A stretch of 64,000 nucleotides of DNA. It comes from JANSWY01 sp965228955 (lineage in GTDB: Bacteria; Bacteroidota; Bacteroidia; Cytophagales; Cyclobacteriaceae). Every line of letters begins with the position of its first letter. Within the stretch, counting starts at the first letter, position 1. The notes under the pieces were generated by a model, which made no database searches, was not told the origin of the DNA, and saw nothing but the letters and a program-made list of their open reading frames with translations. The position numbers and the translations under genes are program-made. The stretch spans positions 6,324,001 through 6,388,000 of the forward strand of contig OZ245848.1 of NCBI GenBank assembly GCA_965228955.1, read 5' to 3'. Positions 1 to 10,500 of the stretch are shown piece after piece.

Positions 1-876
1 GAAATACAAATAAGCCAGGTTGAAATACAAGTTGTTGAGAAATGGGGTTTGTTCATCCAGATTTTTTATTTCTTCAGCCTCCTGAAATGAGGATAAGGCG
101 TTTTCAAAATCTTCCAACTTCACATATATGGCCCCTACATTTAGCAATTCCCATTTATAAGCAGCCATATCGTTTTCTAGTTTTGATAGACTTATTGTTT
201 TAAGAGAATATTTAAGAGCACTGTCATATTTGTCATCAGATAAGTAAGCAGAGCTTAGGTTGGTATAACTGTTCATTAACCCTTTCCTGTCATCCAAAGC
301 CAGCTTGATGTCAACTGACTTTTTATATATATCTACTGCAGCATCATACTTTTCAGTCATACGATAAATTTTACCCACATTATTGTAGAGTCGGGCTAAA
401 TTTTGTTTGTCATCAATTTCTTTGAATGTTGGTTCAGATCTTAAAAAGTAATAAACAGCTGAATCCACTATATTCTCAAAAATGAAGACCGTTCCTATGT
501 TAAATAATGACACAGCAGCCCCTTTCTTGTCATTAGTTTCTAAACTTAAGTCATAGGCTTTTCGGTAATACATTTTACCGCTATCAAACTTGTAGTTATA
601 ATCATAGACCATGCCCCTCATAATCAGGGCTCTTCTTTGAAACTCTTCTTTTGGTAGTTGATCAAGTAGATCGTCCATTTTTTGAACATAGTGCAATGAT
701 GAATCGAAACTGTATTCCAAAAAGTGTGCAGCGACTAAATCATTGATGTCAAATAGTAGTTTAGGGTCACTCTCAATTTGCAGCTTTTGTTTCAAAGAAT
801 CCAGATAACTCTGATTTTGTGCAATAATATTAAGGCAACTTAGGAGCGCTACTAGCAGGCAAGAGCTTAATTTCAT
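1..876 (-). CDS. TPR-repeat exported protein, 3' end outside window
   Basis: The minus-strand frame is open from an ATG at 876-874 to the window edge (292 codons). The product starts MKLSSCLLVALLSCLNIIAQ, a signal peptide with a lipobox-like SSC/LSC. The rest is a run of TPR-type helices with the usual spacing of Tyr, Ala and Leu, for example YNNVGKIYRMTEKYDAAVDI and SYTNLSSAYLSDDKYDSALK. In Bacteroidota such exported TPR arrays often precede a membrane helix and a histidine kinase or a LuxR/LytTR output domain. That part would lie beyond the left edge, so sensor function is inference only. Confidence 0.75.
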   Translation of the reverse strand, partial: MKLSSCLLVALLSCLNIIAQNQSYLDSLKQKLQIESDPKLLFDINDLVAAHFLEYSFDSSLHYVQKMDDLLDQLPKEEFQRRALIMRGMVYDYNYKFDSGKMYYRKAYDLSLETNDKKGAAVSLFNIGTVFIFENIVDSAVYYFLRSEPTFKEIDDKQNLARLYNNVGKIYRMTEKYDAAVDIYKKSVDIKLALDDRKGLMNSYTNLSSAYLSDDKYDSALKYSLKTISLSKLENDMAAYKWELLNVGAIYVKLEDFENALSSFQEAEEIKNLDEQTPFLNNLYFNLAYLYF

Positions 877-938
877 AGGCAGGCGGACATGTGTTGCAAT
901 TAATTTACTCAACTCCCACCACAAATGATAATTATGAT

Positions 939-1391
939 TTAAGAATTCAAATTGAGTTCATCAATTCGTTTCGTAAAACTTTCAGGCACTGGAGATAATT
1001 TTCTTATTCCATAATCAAAGAACAACACACCAGTTTTTCCTTTTGCAATGGTCTTTTGATCAGACTTTCTGATCAGCAGGTAAAGCATATCAAAACCATA
1101 TTTTGATTGATCGGAGATGCCAATTTGATTAATGATTTCATCACCATAAAATCCTTCTGCTTTGTACTCGATTGCAGAATCAGAGATAATGATACCAATG
1201 TTGCCTTCTATACTGACTTCATTCTTATAGCCCAGAGATTTGACGAACCTTAATCTTGATTCGTGCATCATTGACAGCACTTTGTCATTGCCCAGATGCT
1301 GGCCGTAATTGATATCAGAGATAGTGACTGTTACAGTCGTTTCGAATAGGATTGGTTTTGGGGTGTCGATTTTGATTCGGGCCATCCCCAA
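939..1391 (-). CDS. Acyl-CoA thioesterase-like hotdog protein
   Basis: This 150-residue protein fits the 4HBT/YbgC hotdog family in length and pattern. TVTISDINYGQHLGNDKVLSMMHESRL (residues about 21-47) resembles the active-site region, with the Asp/Asn-Tyr-x-x-His segment followed by the long hotdog helix. The family hydrolyses acyl-CoA thioesters in the cytoplasm. Met1 and Met3 are both possible starts. The gene sits 7 nt downstream of a small unknown ORF on the same strand and may be cotranscribed with it. The acyl substrate cannot be read from sequence. Confidence 0.75.
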   Translation of the reverse strand: MGMARIKIDTPKPILFETTVTVTISDINYGQHLGNDKVLSMMHESRLRFVKSLGYKNEVSIEGNIGIIISDSAIEYKAEGFYGDEIINQIGISDQSKYGFDMLYLLIRKSDQKTIAKGKTGVLFFDYGIRKLSPVPESFTKRIDELNLNS

Positions 1392-1398
1392 ATATAGC

Positions 1399-1638
1399 TT
1401 AGGAGATTAAGCTATTTTTATACTTCTTAATTTTCTTGATTTTGATTTCTTCAGGTAGTTTTGAGATGTGTTTCTCATCCAGAAATATTTTGTAGTCAAA
1501 GAACTCTCTGTCGATTGAATTTTGATCTACGAATACTTCATGAACTGAAGAAGGATTCTCTATCGTATTAAGCTCTCCCTGGTTTAATCCACTTAACGGT
1601 AATAATACCAAAGCTGTCTTTATTATTCCATTAATCAT
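1399..1638 (-). CDS. Small hypothetical exported protein
   Basis: This is a 79-residue ORF starting at ATG 1638. The N-terminus (MINGIIKTALVLLPLSGLNQG) looks like a short signal peptide or membrane anchor. The remainder is charged and ends in a Lys-rich stretch (KIKKIKKYKNSL). It lies 7 nt before the thioesterase gene on the same strand, which supports coexpression. I recognise no family. It could be a chance ORF, but the hydrophobic start and tight spacing argue for a real gene. Confidence 0.4.
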   Translation of the reverse strand: MINGIIKTALVLLPLSGLNQGELNTIENPSSVHEVFVDQNSIDREFFDYKIFLDEKHISKLPEEIKIKKIKKYKNSLIS

Positions 1639-1754
1639 ATGCTTGCTGATTGAATTGTTACTTCAATATAGGTAACACAATCATAACATTTGGAACATAT
1701 CGATGAACGAGCAAGAAGTGTCTACGAACGTATTAAATGCTCATATTGAAGTTT

Positions 1755-2033
1755 TTAGGCAATTTCGAAATTCATAATATCCAGGATGGCGTCCATAACT
1801 CCCATCCCTTTTTCAAATGGGGGTAAATTCTTGTAATTACCCTGGATTACCTCACCGGATGTGTTTTTGTATATGACCTTGCCAAAATTGCCATTTGTTC
1901 GTTGATCAAAGAAGGTGATCTCCATCACGGTTACCCCTTTGCCATTGTCATATTTACATGTTAGCTGCCACTGAAAAGAAGAAGTCTTGCTCTTAATGGT
2001 ATTGAGCAAGTTGACTATAGAAATTTCGTCCAC
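1755..2033 (-). CDS. Small hypothetical protein
   Basis: This is a 92-residue soluble protein with no signal peptide. The middle alternates hydrophobic and polar residues as in a small beta-sheet (QWQLTCKYDNGKGVTVMEITFF, FGKVIYKNTSGEVIQGNY) between short N- and C-terminal helices. I recognise no family. Its coding pattern is like that of its neighbours, and no better ORF exists on the other strand. It is separated from both neighbours by 65-115 bp, so it may be monocistronic. Confidence 0.5.
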   Translation of the reverse strand: MDEISIVNLLNTIKSKTSSFQWQLTCKYDNGKGVTVMEITFFDQRTNGNFGKVIYKNTSGEVIQGNYKNLPPFEKGMGVMDAILDIMNFEIA

Positions 2034-2098
2034 TCGTATTGAAATAGTTAAAAGTTACCGCTTTGGCTGGAGGTAGCTTAAAGTTAGTTGTTTTATAC

Positions 2099-3121
2099 TT
2101 ATTTCAATTTGATTTGAGTGAGATAGTCATCAGTAGTCATGAAAAGAATGCTTTCATCAGAATTAAAAGCGCAGTTTGCTGTAGCCAGCTCAGTCATAAT
2201 GGTTCCCAGGTGCTTTCCTTCTGGACTAATAACAAGCACTCCACCAGGGCCAGTTGCGAAAATATTCCCACTGCTATGTACTTTCATTCCGTCAGGTAGA
2301 CCTTTTCTTTCATCACCAATCATTTCAGTTACATCAAGAAATACCCTTTCGTTTTCAACTCCGGAATCAGTTACATCATAAGCCATCCATAAGGCTTTTT
2401 CGGGATCAGAATTAGCGACATAAAGCGTTTTTTCATCTTTAGATAGAGCCAGGCCGTTCGGTCGTGTGAGGTTTTCTGAAATCACGCTGATATTTCCAGC
2501 ACTATCCAATTTATACACCCCATTAAACGACATCTCCTTTAATGAGTCAGCATCCTGACCTGTAAATCCGTAAGGAGGATCAGTAAAGTAAATATCACCG
2601 TTGGAACTCATGATGAGATCATTTGGGCTACTGAATTTTTTTCCTTCGTATTGGTCTGCCAAAGTAATGAAGCTACTTTCCGGGTTATGTAGTGGAGCGG
2701 CCATTTTAGCTACCCTTCGGTCGCCGTGTTGGCACATCAGAAGATTTCCTTCAGCATCCAATATTAAGCCATTTGCACCGGACTCTCTTGAAGTTGGAGC
2801 AATGCCGGTATATCCTGAAGGTCTGAGATAAACTGAATTACCTTCTCCTTCTTTGTATTTATAGATAGTATTCTCCGGAACATCTGTATATAGAACTGCA
2901 TTTAATGAAGGAACCCAAACAGGTCCTTCAGCCCAGGTGAAACCTTCAGCTAGGATTTCAACTTTTGCATCTTGAGGAACAAGACTATTGATTTGATCAT
3001 CCAATCTCTCAATTGACCCAATAGTTTTAGGAGTATTCGAGATTTCTTCTTTCTTGGTGTTTGAAGTTGTATTACAGGCAATGAGAGTTACACAGATTGT
3101 GATGTAAAGGATGTATTTCAT
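2099..3121 (-). CDS. SMP-30/gluconolactonase-like lipoprotein
   Basis: This 340-residue protein begins MKYILYITICVTLIACN, a signal peptide with lipobox LIAC, so it is probably a periplasm-facing lipoprotein. The body is a six-bladed SMP-30/LRE propeller. AEGPVW carries the metal-binding Glu, SSPNDLIMSSNGDIYFTDPP carries the metal-site Asn, and NGLALSKDEKTLYVANS and DGMKVHSSGNIFATGPGGV complete the site. The family hydrolyses sugar lactones or related esters. It is divergent from the hybrid sensor and SusC/D locus 164 bp away, so a sugar-lactone role tied to that uptake system is plausible but inferred. Confidence 0.88.
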   Translation of the reverse strand: MKYILYITICVTLIACNTTSNTKKEEISNTPKTIGSIERLDDQINSLVPQDAKVEILAEGFTWAEGPVWVPSLNAVLYTDVPENTIYKYKEGEGNSVYLRPSGYTGIAPTSRESGANGLILDAEGNLLMCQHGDRRVAKMAAPLHNPESSFITLADQYEGKKFSSPNDLIMSSNGDIYFTDPPYGFTGQDADSLKEMSFNGVYKLDSAGNISVISENLTRPNGLALSKDEKTLYVANSDPEKALWMAYDVTDSGVENERVFLDVTEMIGDERKGLPDGMKVHSSGNIFATGPGGVLVISPEGKHLGTIMTELATANCAFNSDESILFMTTDDYLTQIKLK

Positions 3122-3285
3122 GATTAGATTTGAGAATTATGCGAGCCCAATTTAGGAGAATATTTTCAATATGTGCAAGTATAAATTTTTCAATTTTTGC
3201 TAATTCTAATTGGAACTATTCCAAAAGGGGTGGGTAAATATTCCACCTCGTTAAAATTCCCTCATATTATGAGTATTTTTAGACT

Positions 3286-6200
3286 ATGAAGAAAATTTTA
3301 TTTTGCGCTACTCTTTTATGGGGTCAGTTGACCTATGCACAACAGGAAGTAAAATTTGAACGACTACCAGCGGGGATATCTCAGAAATCAGTTACAGTAA
3401 TTACTCAGGATTCTTACGGGTTTATGTGGTTTGGTACCAGATTTGGACTCAACAAATTTAATGGAGTCAATTACGAGGTACTGGACGATCCATCAGGTAA
3501 AGCTTTTGCGGAAAGTAGTTATATAAGAGATTTAAGTGTTGATGATAAAGGAGATATCTGGATAGCAACTGAGGGAGCTGGAATTTCGAAGTACATATAC
3601 CTTGAAGATAGATTTGTAACCTATAAACATCAGGAGAATAACTCCAATTCACTATCTAGTAACAATATCAATAGCATTCTTCTTGACAAAACCGGCAGTC
3701 TCTGGGTAGCCACTGCCTCAAAAGGTCTCAACAAGCTTGATTTAGCAACAGGAAATGTAGAAAGATTTTGGTCCAATGTAGATGACCCAAGCAGTTTATC
3801 TAATAATGATGTAACAGATATAGAAGAAGACCATCAGGGTAATTTATGGGTGGGTACCTGGGATGGAATTAATTTATATGATAAGAAGAGTAGCAGATTC
3901 ATTACATACACTGTTAAAAACCAACCAGAATTAGAAAGTGATAAAGTACGCAGATTTTTAAAAACCAAGGATCTGCTTTGGGTCGGTTGTCAGAGAGGGA
4001 TTTATACGATCAATTATGATGATGGCAAGTATCAGTTTAAAAAAATCAGCTCTAATAATAAGAAGGCTTTAGATAGGCTTTATCAGTTTCCAGTAATGTC
4101 TATCACGGAGGATGTAGAAGGGAAAATCTGGATTGGAACAGAAAATGGAGGACTTTTTATATACGATCCAGTTACCAAGAATTTGTTGGAGAAACCATTG
4201 GTTGATCCGGAGGGATCGACTATTAGTAATTCTATATGGTCAATATACGCAGATAAGCTAGGGGTGATATGGATAGGTACATTTAATGGTGCAGTAGCTA
4301 AGGTAGACCCATATCATCATAGATTCAGACATATCCGTAATAAGGCAAACAGAGATAGCGAAATAAGTCATAACATGGTTTCCAGCTTCGCCTCTGATAA
4401 AAACGGGAAGGTTTGGATAGCCACTGATGGTGGTGGGCTAAATTATTTTGACCTAGCCAAGAATGAAGTTGAGCGACACTACGACATGAGTCAATACGGA
4501 GGTAGCAATGCAATTGTGGATCTTTTGGTCGATCGAAACAATGATCTTTGGATCGCAGCATGGGAAGGAGGAGTTACCAGAAGGTCGTATAAGAATAGCT
4601 CTGTGGAAATTTTCAGAACAAGCGATCAGATTGATAAAGGGCCATGTGGCAATGATATTTTTGATATTATGGAAGATCATCTGGGGAATGTTTGGATAGG
4701 GGCATTCCGGGATGGTGTAAGTATTTATGATACTCAGAATAAGAAGTTCAAACACCTGCCGGTTGAAGATGAGTCCAAATTATCACTTCCTGGCAGAAGA
4801 GTAATAAGTTTACATGAAGACAGTGATCATGCAATTTGGATAGGTACTCAGGGACATGGTGTATTTAAGGTGAAGGTGGATGAGGGATATAATATTACCG
4901 AGTTGAAAGTTTATGAGTTAAATGAAAATGATGACTCCAGTTTAGGTCACAACATTGCCCTTTTTGTTTTTGAAGACAGTAAAAACAATATATGGCTTGG
5001 AACCGAAGGCGGAGGACTAAACCTGTATAATAAAGATAAAGATTCCTTCACCAGATTTACGACAAAAGACGGACTTCCAAGTAACCTTATCTACTCCATG
5101 CAGGAGGATAACTCCGGGTACTTATGGTTAAGCACGAATAATGGACTATGCAAATTCCATCCTGAATCTATGACTATTAACACTTTTGATGTTGTAGATG
5201 GAATCCAATCATCGGAGTTCATAACAAGATCCAGTTTCAAAAACCAGGAAGGGGAATTATTCTTTGGAGGAGTAAATGGATTTAATAGGTTTTATCCTGA
5301 AGTACTGGTCACGAATGAGAATATTCCAGAGGTATATATTACCAGATTTAACCTTCATGGTATAGATCAAACTACAGGATTCGGGTCTATACAGGCTTCA
5401 GAAAAAATTCAACTTGAATATGATGAGAATGATTTTAGTTTGGAATATGCTGTATTGAATTACGCTCAATCGCAGAAGAATCAGTACGCCTATATGCTGG
5501 AGGGTTATGATGAAGATTGGATTTTTACTGATCAATATCTGCCTGTGAGTTATACCAATGTTCCTCCTGGCACCTATACATTCAAAATAAAAGGGTCCAA
5601 TAACAATGACATTTGGAATCAACAAGGAGCATCAGTAATAATTTCCATCTCAAAACCATGGTGGGGTACATATCTGGCATTCGTCATTTATTCATTGTTT
5701 GTGCTTTCAGGCCTGGTATGGGTTTATCGCGGACTAGTCAAAAGAGAACGTCTCAAAAAGAATTTAGAAATAGAACATTTGGAGTTGAACAAATTGGTTG
5801 AGTTGGATGAAATGAAGTCCAGATTCTTTGCCAATATTTCACATGAATTCAGAACTCCACTTACTTTGATACTTGGTCCGCTAAAGTCATTAATTAATGG
5901 AACTTATAAAGGCGAACCAAAAAGCCAGTATCGAATCATGCAAAGAAATGCTGAGCGATTACTCCGACTAATCAATCAACTATTAGATTTATCGAAACTG
6001 GAATCTGGCAACATGAAACTGCAAGCTTCTCAACAAGATGCTGTTAAGTTTCTGAAACCTATTGCGCATGCCTTTACTTCCTATGCGGAAAAGCAGTACA
6101 TAGATTATAAATGTGTATTTCCTTCCATGGATATCCCAATGTATTTTGAAAAAGATAAGCTGGAAAAGATAGTTGTCAATCTATTGAGTAATGCATTTAA

Positions 6201-7380
6201 GTACACCGCAGAATTTGGCAAAGTCAGGTTCGAGGTGAGTATGACTGATACCCATTTGGTATTGACCATTGAGGATACTGGAGTTGGAATTGCAGAAGAT
6301 CAACTAGAATTAATTTTCAACAGATTCTACCAGATTACAGATGATAAAAAGCAAAAAGGTACCGGTATTGGACTTGCGTTGACCAAAGAATTGGTTGATC
6401 TGCATCAGGGGAATATTCATGTTGAAAGCCAGATAGGTAAAGGAACATGCTTTACAGTGCAGCTGCCACTTGGAGAGGAGCATCTTAAAGAAGAAGAAAA
6501 AACTTATGGTTCTGAAGAAAGAGCGACTTTAGAAAGCAATATTGAAATTGGTTTAACAGCAGAATCTGCATTAAATGCCAGAGAAGAAATAGGAGAACCT
6601 AAAGATGATGAAGACGATCTGCCAATAATCCTAATTGCTGAGGACAATGAAGATATGCGAACCTTCATTAGCGAGCACCTGGTAACAAATTACAAAATAC
6701 TTGAAGCCTGCAATGGAGAAGAAGCAAGATCCCTGGCAAAGGAACATATCCCCGATGTGATAGTTTCGGATATTATGATGCCCGAAATGAATGGCTATGA
6801 ATTGTGTGAAGCAATTAAAAAGGATGCTAAAACATGTCACATTCCTATTATTCTACTTACAGCAAAAGCATCTAATGAAAGTGCAGAAAGAGGTTTTGAA
6901 ATTGGAGCGGATTACTACGTTACTAAACCTTTCAATCCGAAGCTCCTGGAATTGAGAATTAAGAACATCCTTAAAACCAGAGACGGACTTAAAAATCAAT
7001 TATTCAACCAGGAAGATTTCGATCTTGAACCTAAAGAAGTGAAGATTGCTTCAAAGGATCAGGAGTTCTTAAAGAAGCTAATCTCTTTTATTGAAGATAA
7101 CATTGACAATTCAGAATTGAATGTAGATCATATCTGCAGAGAGATAGGGTTAAGTCGAACTCAATTGTATAGAAAACTGAAAGGGCTTGTTGGTCAATCG
7201 GCTAATGAATTTATCCGATCACTTCGTTTAAAGAGAGCTGCTCAGCTTCTTAAACAAAACGAAATGACCATTGCAGAAGTCACTTATCAGGTAGGTTTCA
7301 ACGACTTACAGTATTTTAGATTTTGTTTCAAAAAACAATTTGGTGTAAATCCGTCTGAGTACGGACAAGAAAAGGCATAA
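3286..7380 (+). CDS. Hybrid two-component sensor/regulator (HTCS)
   Basis: This 1364-residue protein combines sensor, kinase, receiver and DNA-binding regulator. In order: a signal peptide (to QLTYAQ); about 14 regulator-propeller repeats of the xGxxWxGTxxGG type (residues about 30-690); a Y_Y_Y domain (YMLEGYDEDW to FKIKGSN); one membrane helix near 790-815; HisKA with phospho-acceptor His853 (ANISHEFRTPL); HATPase (NLLSNAFKY, DTGVGIAED, GTGIGLAL); a REC domain with Asp1162 (VSDIMMPEMNG); and a C-terminal AraC-type helix-turn-helix (about 1265-1364). The family senses a periplasmic glycan fragment and activates the adjacent SusC/D genes, here 146 bp downstream. All key catalytic residues are present. 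Confidence 0.97.
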   Translation: MKKILFCATLLWGQLTYAQQEVKFERLPAGISQKSVTVITQDSYGFMWFGTRFGLNKFNGVNYEVLDDPSGKAFAESSYIRDLSVDDKGDIWIATEGAGISKYIYLEDRFVTYKHQENNSNSLSSNNINSILLDKTGSLWVATASKGLNKLDLATGNVERFWSNVDDPSSLSNNDVTDIEEDHQGNLWVGTWDGINLYDKKSSRFITYTVKNQPELESDKVRRFLKTKDLLWVGCQRGIYTINYDDGKYQFKKISSNNKKALDRLYQFPVMSITEDVEGKIWIGTENGGLFIYDPVTKNLLEKPLVDPEGSTISNSIWSIYADKLGVIWIGTFNGAVAKVDPYHHRFRHIRNKANRDSEISHNMVSSFASDKNGKVWIATDGGGLNYFDLAKNEVERHYDMSQYGGSNAIVDLLVDRNNDLWIAAWEGGVTRRSYKNSSVEIFRTSDQIDKGPCGNDIFDIMEDHLGNVWIGAFRDGVSIYDTQNKKFKHLPVEDESKLSLPGRRVISLHEDSDHAIWIGTQGHGVFKVKVDEGYNITELKVYELNENDDSSLGHNIALFVFEDSKNNIWLGTEGGGLNLYNKDKDSFTRFTTKDGLPSNLIYSMQEDNSGYLWLSTNNGLCKFHPESMTINTFDVVDGIQSSEFITRSSFKNQEGELFFGGVNGFNRFYPEVLVTNENIPEVYITRFNLHGIDQTTGFGSIQASEKIQLEYDENDFSLEYAVLNYAQSQKNQYAYMLEGYDEDWIFTDQYLPVSYTNVPPGTYTFKIKGSNNNDIWNQQGASVIISISKPWWGTYLAFVIYSLFVLSGLVWVYRGLVKRERLKKNLEIEHLELNKLVELDEMKSRFFANISHEFRTPLTLILGPLKSLINGTYKGEPKSQYRIMQRNAERLLRLINQLLDLSKLESGNMKLQASQQDAVKFLKPIAHAFTSYAEKQYIDYKCVFPSMDIPMYFEKDKLEKIVVNLLSNAFKYTAEFGKVRFEVSMTDTHLVLTIEDTGVGIAEDQLELIFNRFYQITDDKKQKGTGIGLALTKELVDLHQGNIHVESQIGKGTCFTVQLPLGEEHLKEEEKTYGSEERATLESNIEIGLTAESALNAREEIGEPKDDEDDLPIILIAEDNEDMRTFISEHLVTNYKILEACNGEEARSLAKEHIPDVIVSDIMMPEMNGYELCEAIKKDAKTCHIPIILLTAKASNESAERGFEIGADYYVTKPFNPKLLELRIKNILKTRDGLKNQLFNQEDFDLEPKEVKIASKDQEFLKKLISFIEDNIDNSELNVDHICREIGLSRTQLYRKLKGLVGQSANEFIRSLRLKRAAQLLKQNEMTIAEVTYQVGFNDLQYFRFCFKKQFGVNPSEYGQEKA

Positions 7381-7404
7381 AACCGCCCTAAAAATGCAGC
7401 AATC

Positions 7405-7416
7405 GCAAACGTTTGC
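7405..7416. promoter_or_regulatory. Perfect 12-bp palindrome resembling a LacI-family operator
   Basis: GCAAACGTTTGC is a perfect palindrome centred on CG, the pattern of LacI/GalR-family operators (PurR, CcpA-cre). It lies 24 nt after the HTCS stop and 110 nt before susC. No LacI-type gene is in the window. A near-identical site occurs at 25996-26011. An operator role is inference. Confidence 0.4.
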
Positions 7417-7526
7417 ATTATTCACCTGCCTATCCTGGAACAATTAACCACCCAAATGAGGCGAAGAAATTTGGAAGTTTGGAAATGAGATTAAATCAAA
7501 ATTTTTCAATCTAACAAGCTTCGCTT

Positions 7527-10500
7527 ATGAGAAAAACTTACGTGAAGGGAATCAAACGGATTCCTATTTTGGTCCTGGTAATGCTACTACTAACCGGGAC
7601 AGGGTTATATGCACAGAAGACAGTTTCTGGTGTGGTAACCGATGATGCTGGCGAGCCCATGCCAGGAGTGAACGTATTAGTAAAGGGCACATCTACAGGT
7701 ACAGTTACAGGATTCGATGGAAGCTACTCATTGAGTCTTAATGCTGATCAGGATGTACTAGTATTTTCTTTTGTCGGTTTCAAGAGTACTGAAGTTGCAG
7801 TGGGTAACAGAAGTGTGATTGATGTCGGTTTAGAATCCGATCTTACTGCACTTGAAGAAGTAGTTGTAATCGGTTACGGAACAGTAGAATCAAAACTTGT
7901 AACAGGTTCAGTTGCTGGTGTTGATTCTGAGGAAATCAAAAACTTATCTGCAGGTCAGGCGCAGCAGGCAATTCAAGGTAGGATCGCTGGTATTTCTGTG
8001 CAGCCACAATCAGGTGCTCCTGGTAGTGGATTCAATGTAAGGGTAAGAGGTACAGGTTCTAATGGTAACTCTGAGCCACTTTATATTGTAGATGGAATGA
8101 GAACTACAGATATCTCTTTCCTTTCTGTAAATGAGATTGAATCATTTGATGTATTGAAAGATGGAGCGTCTGCTGCTATCTATGGTGCTGAAGGAGGTAA
8201 CGGGGTTGTGATTATCACAACTAAGTCTGGTTCAACAAACCGTCCTGCTGAAGTTAACTATCAATTCCAATATGGTACTCAGAGTGTCGATAACACATTA
8301 GATCTGATGAATGCTCAGGAGCATGCTATCTACATGGAAGAAGCTGGTTTAGGTAGAACACCTGCTGATGTTTCTGGTAATGGTACTAACTGGTTAGATG
8401 AGATCTTTGAGGATGCTCCTTTCCAACAGCATACTTTATCTGTAAGCGGTGGTTCTGCTAAAAACACTTACTTCCTGCAACTAGGTTACTATGACCAGGA
8501 TGGTGTGATTGGTGGTGATAAGTCCAACTACAACAGATACAATGTTCGATTGAACATGAAGAGTGATGTGAAAGATTGGTTAGCATTCCAAACTCAGGTT
8601 GGATATATCAGAAATCAAAAAACTGGTATCACTGAAGATTCAGAATTTGGTGGTGTAATTTCCAATGCAATCCTTATGGATCCTGCAACTCCGGTTTATA
8701 CTTCTACAATTCCTGATTTCCTACAAACTAGAATTGATGATGGTTCTGTTTCTGAAGATCAATTACTAGTTGCTCCAAATGGACAATACTACGCTTGGTC
8801 AAACTTCGTAGGTGGTGAGATTTACAATCCACTTGCTTCAATTGATCAGGTTAGAGGTAATGGTAATATTGAAAACAAGATCTTTGGAACTGTTTCTACT
8901 GAGATCTCTCCTTTTAGAGGTTTAACTGTTACTTCAAGATTAGGTCTTGATTCAAGATTTGGTACTTTCCACCAATGGCAACCTTCTTTCTGGTTTACTG
9001 ATACAAGACAATCAGGACAGGCTGCTATTTCTCAGGTTTCTTACAGAGACTACAGAGTTCAGTGGGAGAACTTCGCTAACTACGAGAAAACAATTGGAGA
9101 GAATGATTTCCAGGTTTTAGTAGGAACATCAATTTTTGAGAACTTCCAGGACTTCATTTCTGGAGTTGGTACAGGTCTGATCCAGGAAAATGACAATTTC
9201 GCATTCTTAACTTCTGTTCCTGACAGAGTAAACGGTACAAACGCAGATGCTAGTGAGGCTACAAGAACTCTTGCTTCCGTTTATGGTAGATTATCATATT
9301 CATACGGTAAGAAGTATTTATTAAATGCTTCAATCAGAAGAGATGGTTCTTCAATGTTGGCTGATGGTAATAAGTGGGGTGTGTTCCCTGCAGTATCTGC
9401 TGGTTGGGTAGTAAGTGCTGAAGATTTCTTCAACGTTTCTGCAATGAACTTCTTGAAAGTGAAAGCTAGCTGGGGACAAAATGGTTCTCTTTCTAACCTA
9501 TTTCCAGGTCAGTGGAAAGGTACTATCAATTTTGGATTCCAGTATCCTGATGGAAATGGACAACTTCAAACTGGTGCTGAGCCAGGAGTACTTACTAACA
9601 GAGACCTTACTTGGGAAACTTCTGAGCAAATCAACTTAGGTTTCGAAGCTGGATTCCTTAACGACGCACTTTCTTTAAACTTTGACTGGTATAGCAAAGA
9701 GACTAAAGATCTAATCACTACTGGTTTCATTGCAAACTTCGTTGGAAACAATGCACCTCCTGTAAACCTTGGAGCTATCAAGAATTCAGGTATTGAAATT
9801 GCATTAAACTACAAAAACAATGTTGGAGACTTCAGTTATGAAGTAAGTGCAAACGCATCATTCATCGACAATGAAGTAACTCAGCTTAACGAGAACATCG
9901 AAGAAGTATTAGGGCCAAGTATCAGTACTTCAGGATGGAATGCAACTGGATTCAAAGAAGGTCTTCCTGCATGGTATTTCAGAGGATATGAAACTGATGG
10001 AATATTCCAGGATCAGGCAGAAATTGATGCATTCAATGCAACTTTAGATGCAGCTACTCCTCATACAGCAGTACCAGGTGATCCAATCCCTGTTGATACA
10101 AATGGTGATGGTCAAATTACACCTGACGATCATACTTACATTGGAGATCCTTATGCAGATGTTCTTTATGGTAGTAGAATCTATGTTAACTATAAGGGAT
10201 TTGACGTAACAATGTTCCTACAAGGAACAGTTGGTAGCGAGAAGCTAATCGGTTTCCAAAGAGGTGATAGAATTACTTCTAACAAGCCTTCTTTCTTCTT
10301 TGATGACAGATGGACTGAGAATAATCCTACAAATGATTGGTTCAGAGCTACAGCTGATGCAAGTGTTGCTTACCAAAGTGACTTCATGGTATTTAGTGGA
10401 GATTACATGAGAATTAAGCAATTACAATTCGGGTATAATTTTCCAAAAACAGTTTTGGATAACATCAGCTTAAGCACTGCTAGAATTTATGTGTCATTCG

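Noticed and set aside
3197..3206. TTGCTAATTC upstream of the HTCS gene as another copy of the 30904-31400 motif
   Set aside because: Only nine bases match and the ATATA extension is missing; likely chance in AT-rich sequence.
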